Source of the DNA: Lepeophtheirus salmonis
Lineage: Eukaryota > Arthropoda > Copepoda > Siphonostomatoida > Caligidae
Length of the DNA stretch: 64,000 bases
NCBI RefSeq assembly: GCF_016086655.4
Contig: NC_052135.2
Location: 50,207,671-50,271,670 of the forward strand
Direction of reading: 5' to 3'
In this document: one piece after another, positions 57,665-64,000 of the stretch
How positions within the stretch are numbered: the stretch's first letter is position 1
How the letters are laid out: each line of letters opens with the position of its first letter
The notes under the pieces: model-generated
Told to the model about the DNA's origin: nothing
The model's input: only the letters and a program-made list of their open reading frames with translations
Database searches by the model: none
Program-made: the position numbers and the translations under genes

Positions 57665-60600
57665 TTCTGTATATAAGGTATTTTAAGAATTGGGGTCGTT
57701 TCTCAACTGCTTTAATGAAATCTATCGCTATGTTTGAAAGGTTGGGAGCCACTTTACTAAGGAATTATTTCAGACATTTTACATCTAGTATCAAGCGAGC
57801 GTTTCATATTAAACAAGAAAATAAAAGTCTATATGTATGGTCTTGTTTTTTGTTCCTATTTTATACAACTCTGTACTATTAAATATAAGTTGAGGAGCAA
57901 TTTTTAAAAACAAAAAAAATAAATAATCCCAATGTCACTTTAGATGAGGTTTACCAACGAGGGCTTGTAGTTAAAGGTTATCCAGGACGCGTTATATAGA
58001 CTAAATTACTCTCCGTCTCCTTACGTCGTATTAAAAATATATATCAAACTGTTATTATTATTCTTTCATTTTTGAGGAGAGAACTACTCAAGTATTGAGT
58101 AATTACGACACTAAAAATGAGAATTTCTGGGGTAGTTGTCTTCTTTATTATTAATGAAAAGTTTTTCTGTTTGTTGGAACAAATTGCTTAGAATATGTAA
58201 CTTTGTTAGCAAAGACTACCAAGCGAGAATGAGTTTTCACAAAATTGAGTATAGTTACGCCTCTATTCTTCAACAAATAATCATTCTTCTTGTCTGGAAA
58301 CACAGAATTAAAGCAATAATTTCTCAAAGATTATTCACAAAAACCTTTACGATGCCAGGCATTCTTATCTTTTTTACATCTTTAAATTCAGAGAAAAATC
58401 ATATGACCTACGGGTTTTACAAAAAAAAAAAAAAAAAAAGAAAAATAACATAGTACCCATGGCAATTTAAATAATGCTAAAGAGAAAAACAGTTTAGGTG
58501 TCATGACGTTTTATAAGATTCGCTACAAGCAGCTATGAGAAGAAAAAAAATAGAATTTCTATTATATTTCGAACTAGAACACATGTAAAAATTATGTTGA
58601 TGTCGTATGTGAATTTGAATTTGCGTGCAACAAGGACATACACTTATAACTCAACAATAAATCCTCAATGCGACTTTGCATCATATATAAGCCCACAAAC
58701 ACAATACATAGATGATTTCTCCTCAAGAGTTAAAGAATAATTATAACAGCTATAGAAAATAAGGGGATTTTTTTTTGGTTTGGCAATTAAAAAAACTTAC
58801 ATACATTTGATTTCATAGAATGCATTAAGTAAATTACATAATGAGGTCTATTTAATAAAAATGAGTTGTAAAAGAAGTCAAAATTCCGGTCAGCGAAAAA
58901 ATTCATGTCTGAAATTATATTCTAAATAACCATACGAAATATGTACTATATTTCTTCTGATGCGTCGTAATATCCGAAATATAAGGAGCAACAATGATTA
59001 TGTTTGATAATATCTGACAAGTTATCAAGAAATACTTATTCGGTAAAACTACGCTAGCCGGGATTTAATATTTTTTTGACATCTCAAGAACTGTATTTAT
59101 TTATCACCTGACTTAAGTTAAAAAATAATTTTAAAGATACAAGATTGGATATAAATAAACTCATAAAAAGTATTTTTTTTACTGTCAATGATAACAAAAA
59201 AACAAACAAAAATAGAGATACTTTATTCATCAGCTATATTCATAAAAATATCCAGGAAAAAAATGATTGCATCAACTTTCGACTCACTATTTTGCTGAAG
59301 AAGCATTCAAATACAAATAAATATATAAATGATTATGAGTATAATTTACATAAAACGGTGATAAAAAATTCCTTATATTCAAGAGGGGAATCTTTTTCCC
59401 AAAAATTATTCTGTATTTTGCCATAATATGAAGAAATAAAACTATGTTTTCATATACTTATATAAATGTACTAGTGATATATATGGAATACATACTCAAA
59501 CATGCGGTTAAATGGATATCAATATACTACACTTTTAAAATGCAAATAATCCAGGGATATAAATAATAACATTGGACGCATCAATGGTCTGGTAGATTCA
59601 ATCATTGAAGGCACAACGATAAAATATTATAAAGTGATCATGAGAAGAATATTATGAGGCTGTTGTAATCACCAAAGCATTCATATGGTAGCAGTGATAA
59701 ATCGGTATTTCAACAGCAGAGGGCGCTTCAAATATTTTGGAATTTGATCCATACTGTATTTTATATTTGATATGTTATTTTTTATGAAACTCTTCAGGTA
59801 TATTAGAAGTATAGGATAATTCTATACGAGATTTGGTATGCTTTATGTATAAGTAACAATATTTTCCTTAGTTTTGGTTATCTAACTTTTGGTTCCATGT
59901 ATACTCTCACTTTATTTTATGTCTATAGTCGAAGGTTATAATGACTTGTGTAGATATTCGAGTTAGTCTTATCTTATAGTTATCTTTTCATTGTTCTAGC
60001 TAGTTTTGTTCGATATATTGACACATTTATTAGAGTATTATACTAAATTTATAATGAAAACAGGTCGCACTCCATTATATAAAAAATTGCACTAGCAATG
60101 ACGTAACCCCTTAATTTCTTACTCCTCACATGTCAAACAAAATATTTATATATAAAGAATAAGAAATTTTACTGATTAATGTAATTAAATTACCGACCTT
60201 TAGCTACTTTCTTCTTACTTTTACATTTGTACAGTTAGAGAGTGGGATAAAAACAAAATTGATTTATTGATGTTTTAGCTGTCCTTTCGCTGACACACTT
60301 AATCTCAAACAAAAATTCGAAGAACGATTGTGTTGGCCGTTCGGAGAAATGTATAGTCATTATACTGCAAGTCCCAAATCTAATATCAAAGCTTGGCTCA
60401 CAAGTCTAGGTAAAGAATAAGTCCTGGAGGATTTTTATCAAGTCCTAAGATTTAATATAAGTTCATTTCAAAATAATTATATATTGTCCAGAGTTAAGGT
60501 TTTCTTGAGTTGAGTACAAAATAAAAATCCAACTCAAATGTTTGACTGTGAAACAAGTTCAGTATTTAGACTTCACATTATGGACACAAGCCCACGTTGA

Positions 60601-61239
60601 AAAAAGTCTAGACAACATCATTTTTCAAACTATTTGTAAGTATTTTTTTTTCTGTAACTGAGGGAATACCAAATTATACATGTAAGTATTATCAAGACAA
60701 TGTATATATTTATAAGATAAAGACTATCAAAGATAAAATATTCGACACATCAAAAATATCTCAAATAGATTTTAAATACAATAGATAGGCATTCATGTAT
60801 ATAAATAAATTTATATAAAATAATACAAGAATTAAAAAAATATGCATATTGGGCAAATATACTTTTGTTTGCATTTTTGTCTAGATATATCTGCAAGAAT
60901 GCCATGAACAAATTGCACTGACAAATAAACAATTTAATTAAAGAATACATTTGTACAATGTGCAAACATACATAAGTGGAAATTCAGCAATTCATCATCA
61001 AAATTGAGAAAACAAAGAGCTATTTGTAGATGCAAAACTATTTTACATATCTATATTTTGTGGATCCAAAATTTACAGTACCATGAAAATAATTTGGATA
61101 AGATGTACGGCAGAAATTCTCTGCAAGACGGACTAAACTCCAAAGTCCTGAACTTTTTGATGTTGTAAGCCGTCTGGATGCAGATGTCAACGTTCTCATT
61201 GATCTCTTATGCAATCAAGAAAACACAACTCAAATTGTG
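57665..61239. other. Long AT-rich spacer with a copy of R3
   Basis: R3 copy 2 lies at 58615-58725 and a 19-A run at 58421-58439. The open frames in this stretch (58136-58453, 59145-59426, 60750-60965) have the composition of AT-rich spacer and no recognised motif. No RNA gene was seen. Confidence 0.5.
58615..58725 (+). repeat. Dispersed repeat R3, copy 2
   Basis: It shares GGACATACACTTATAACTCA with GGGCTTACACTTATAACTCC of copy 1, and ends with ACATAGATGATTTCTCC against GCACAGGTGATTCC. Confidence 0.45.
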
Positions 61240-61755
61240 ATATATTTAAATACTAAATATGTCCTCTTTCACTAGCCTCAACATGCTGGTGAACAGATTT
61301 ATAGCTCTTGACGATGAAGCTGTCTCCATGGCGTACCACACTATCATTATGGCGGCTTGGAGTTAATCAAATTTAGGAAGAAAGGTGCAGTAGACATTTT
61401 TACCTAAGACGCCACAAGCTGCAAAGTACAGGGGGTTGAGGTCAAGCCTTGACGAAGGCCAAATAAAGGCAGGCAAGAAGTCAGCCATATTGTTATTGCA
61501 GAAGTTTTGTCTTCTTGTTTGCATTTTACAGCTGCAATGAACTTCCTGATTTTGTAGACACTACGGATGAGATCCCAACAGTCTCTGCAGCCTTTTTGGC
61601 ACTGACACCGGAGCGGAGGAGATTACACAAGTGTAGCTTTTTTTTTTTTCTTTCTTTTACAATTAGAGTCACGGTTTTGTTTATTTCTATTTTAGCTGTC
61701 GTTTGATAGCAAAGAAACATCGTTATTAAAAATAACGACGATACAGTTTCCATTA
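61240..61755 (-). pseudogene. Mariner-family transposase, internally deleted relic
   Basis: On the minus strand, 61660-61560 encodes a first helix-turn-helix: LHLCNLLRSGVSAKKAAETV then GISS. About 61470-61245 gives the region from the third catalytic Asp to the C-terminus: SRLDLNPLYFAACGVLGK, then KSYKSVHQHVEASERGHI. The Asp of the DLN motif is kept, although the expected SPD has become RLD. The central domain with the other catalytic Asp residues is absent. Downstream sequence (61090-61240) may be decayed 3' untranslated DNA. No TIRs were assigned. Confidence 0.8.
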
Positions 61756-63260
61756 AATGCTAATACAAGTTAGGGGTGACCTCTCTGTAAGTGGTGCGTC
61801 CAAACAATAACAATCATATATATTGAAGTAAGTGTCTATTTATATTATATTACTTAATGAAAACATATAAACTACTTCATCCAAAAAAATGTAATACAAC
61901 AAAGAGCTTGTGTTACTAAATCTCAGCGCGTCACATTCAAACAAAAAAGAAAAGGAAAGTAAATATCCATATTATTATAGCAAAATTTGTTTGTCTTTTT
62001 CCAACGCTTCAAAACTCTAAGGTTGCCGGAGCCACAAACCAGTACTACTATAATGCACTTTTTTTTGCTCTTGCGTTGGATGCTTACATATATAAACATA
62101 TTTTTTTCTAAAAAAACTAAAAAAAAAACATTTTATGCATCTACAATGCCATTTAATTTTATCTAAATTACATCTCCATTCATGTCAGCCTCCTTAGATA
62201 TGAATCACTCTTTGAGTTCTATTGTGCAAGGGTAAAATATATTTAAGAAAGGCGACGTTGGAATGAAATTTAATACCAAAAGAACGATGAAAATGTTCCC
62301 CATGGTGAAAATTGATTGAATGTGAAAAAATAAACGAAATGAAACAACAGTAATTTATGTCTCATTTCCTTTTATTTGAAGGATATATACGTATATACTA
62401 GTGATGATAATCGGTCCGGTTCGATCTGAAGTTATTTTTTCAAGAACGTCTTAGACTACGAAACAAAATTTAACTAATACAGTTAAGATAGTTAAGAGAT
62501 TCATTCAAAAGCAGTCTAAGGACCATTTTTTCTCCATCCTATTATAGGAGATGTACAGATATAAAATACTTTTATCTTAATTTGACGTCATTGTATCAAC
62601 ATTCACTAAACAGAACTACACATGGCATCATCAACAATTAATCTATAAAACAGGTTTTTTTCTCTCTGTGTCCTAGCTTCTGTGACTTTTTCTTTTTCTA
62701 TAAGATCGGTACAGACATAGCTTCTTTAAAGGGCTGAATTACTTTGGTGCAGAACTATAAGCCCAACCGATTTCTTAGTTTATTGACACATTGTTTCTCA
62801 TCACAAGATGTCACTATTTATGATAACACAAATGATGTGACTTAATCGTTTACCTAAATGACATATGTAATTTGTTCATCCCTTGAGTTCGTGAATTAAT
62901 GGAGTCTGCATATATAGTAAGTTATAGAGTAAAATTCAACCTGTCCAGCAGATAAAAAAATGTTGTGTATACTACTACATTGTAAAAATATTAATCATAT
63001 GCTTTTTGTTTCTCAATTGATTAATAGCTTTGCATCGGTCCAAAAAAAAAATTAATGTTCTCAGATAAATCCAGGAAATACATACAAATCCTGGATCCCT
63101 ATCTTACAAACTGACGGAAACTTGGTTGTAAAGATGTGCAAGATATAGGCTCTCACGTTGGGCAACCAACTGTATGTAGCTCTTGATGTTATTGGATCTG
63201 TCGACAGTTCATTGTTTCTAAATTGAATAAAAGATGATTCGGCTACAATGGGACTTCAAA
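61756..63260. other. AT-rich spacer
   Basis: A GATAATCGGTCCGGTTCGAT stretch at 62406-62425 resembles repeat ends I have seen in similar genomes. It is not a tRNA, because no cloverleaf can be drawn around it. No coding motif was seen. Confidence 0.45.
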
Positions 63261-63264
63261 TCGT

Positions 63265-63650
63265 TCAGCAATTTTCTTCAGTGGGCGTTTTGTCTGTAGG
63301 TATATTACTTTTGTAGAGGCAGTATAACTTCATTCTTAGGTCAGTGTTTATGGCTCTGGAGACTGAAGCATAGCTTACTGTGCACTTTTTGGCAAGAACG
63401 TTAATTGAAGTCCCATGAGTTACATCACGGACCGTTTCAGGCCTACTATAAATTTTACAGTGAGTTTTTATTACTTCAAGACTTGTGGGCTTTCTCTTAT
63501 ATGCCCCTACTCCTTCCAGCGGATGTAGACGTCGTAGACTGTGCTCTTTGGGTACCATGGAATTTTTAATTTTCTTGATATACATGGGGTTTTGTCTTGC
63601 GAAAGCCAGTTCGAAAATGATGTTCCTCATGGTCTCCACCATCATTATAT
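63265..63650 (-). pseudogene. Mariner transposase N-terminal domain, open but truncated
   Basis: An uninterrupted 126-codon frame on the minus strand covers the DNA-binding region. It reads RNIIFELAFARQNPMYIKKI, GVGAYKRKPTSLEVIKTHCK, VRDVTHGTSINVLAKKCTVS and YASVSRAINTDLRMKLYCLY. The paired helix-turn-helix motifs and the GAYKRKP linker are typical of mariner transposases (family pattern GT.KRKP...). It ends with TAG where the catalytic domain should begin, and the sequence beyond (63260-63060) no longer matches. The frame is fairly well kept, but without a catalytic domain this is a fragment. A DNA-binding-only product is conceivable but unsupported. Confidence 0.8.
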
Positions 63651-64000
63651 TTGTATTGAATCAAAAGTTCTGCTACCAACTTAAACCTAACAATCAACCC
63701 CTCACTTTAAAATTGGAATAAAAGATTAATATGTTGTTAAAGATGTTCCGGATTAACCTATAGGTAAGAGTTACTCCGATGTTGATCTTTAAATCCACAC
63801 TGACAGGAGTCCAACATGTACGTTGGAACACATTTTATATAATATATTTTATAACTGGACATATTAATTTTAGTGTTAGTTTAGAGCAGTGCTTCCTGAC
63901 CTTTTTATCACTATTCAGCCTTTTAACATTTGTAATATACAATAGACTCCCATTACTAGAGCTGTATAAAAAATGTATCGAAAGATGGGAGTGACTTTTT
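63651..64000. other. Spacer with a partial copy of R3
   Basis: Bases 63767-63815 contain AGTTACTCCGATGTTGATCT, as in R3 copy 1. The rest shows nothing recognisable. Confidence 0.45.
63767..63815 (+). repeat. Dispersed repeat R3, partial copy 3
   Basis: The segment AGTTACTCCGATGTTGATCT, followed by a CACACTGAC stretch, aligns with the first part of R3 copy 1 (48138-48180). Confidence 0.45.

Noticed and set aside
62406..62440. GGTTCGATCTGAAG, resembling a tRNA B box
   Set aside because: No acceptor stem, D arm or anticodon arm can be formed around it; more likely a repeat end.
1..64000. CRISPR arrays, phage, plasmid or bacterial operon features
   Set aside because: No regularly spaced repeats, Shine-Dalgarno-led gene series or bacterial gene families are present; the sequence is eukaryotic.

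Overview
The window is eukaryotic, very AT-rich, and dominated by decayed mobile elements. No bacterial-style operon, CRISPR array, tRNA or rRNA gene is visible. The mariner relics have arthropod-type transposase motifs. They sit with a non-LTR retrotransposon, a ribosomal-protein pseudogene and two spliced exons of an immunoglobulin-domain gene. Together these suggest an arthropod genome, plausibly a caligid copepod such as the salmon louse Lepeophtheirus salmonis. That assignment is an inference from repeat content I recognise, not a database match.

Layout. 0-3.3 kb: relic of an uncharacterised dispersed ORF family, then a nearly full-length dead mariner. 3.3-13.4 kb: AT-rich spacer with three further mariner fragments (6.6-7.65, 9.25-9.54, 10.78-11.28 kb). 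13.4-22.2 kb: the most structured part. A 1.3-kb LINE ORF1 segment is present twice in direct orientation. The second copy continues into a degraded endonuclease/reverse transcriptase ORF2. A pair of inverted repeats of about 665 and 712 bp encloses that second copy. 24-29 kb: a local direct duplication, a mariner bounded by terminal inverted repeats (TIRs), a hAT-like relic and another mariner fragment.

31.8-33.5 kb (minus strand): two in-phase exons with good splice sites that together encode an immunoglobulin domain. This is the only host protein-coding gene I can support as intact. Its intron holds a 58-bp near-perfect hairpin. 34-48 kb: several internally deleted mariners, two inverted copies of an unnamed repeat, and a locally duplicated repeat. 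49.0-49.5 kb: a retroposed, dead copy of ribosomal protein L18. 50.4-57.7 kb: three TA-flanked, TIR-bounded mariner deletion derivatives, and a 1.45-kb relic of a transposase-like ORF with a 'SDSC..N' / 'GHS' signature. 61-64 kb: two more mariner fragments.

Nothing here forms a new pathway or gene system. The useful content is the spliced Ig gene, the dated decay of many transposon families, the inverted-repeat/LINE composite, and several short repeats and hairpins that could be followed up genome-wide. Mariner calls rest on conserved transposase motifs read by eye across frameshifts, so most boundaries are approximate except where TIRs and flanking TA are stated.
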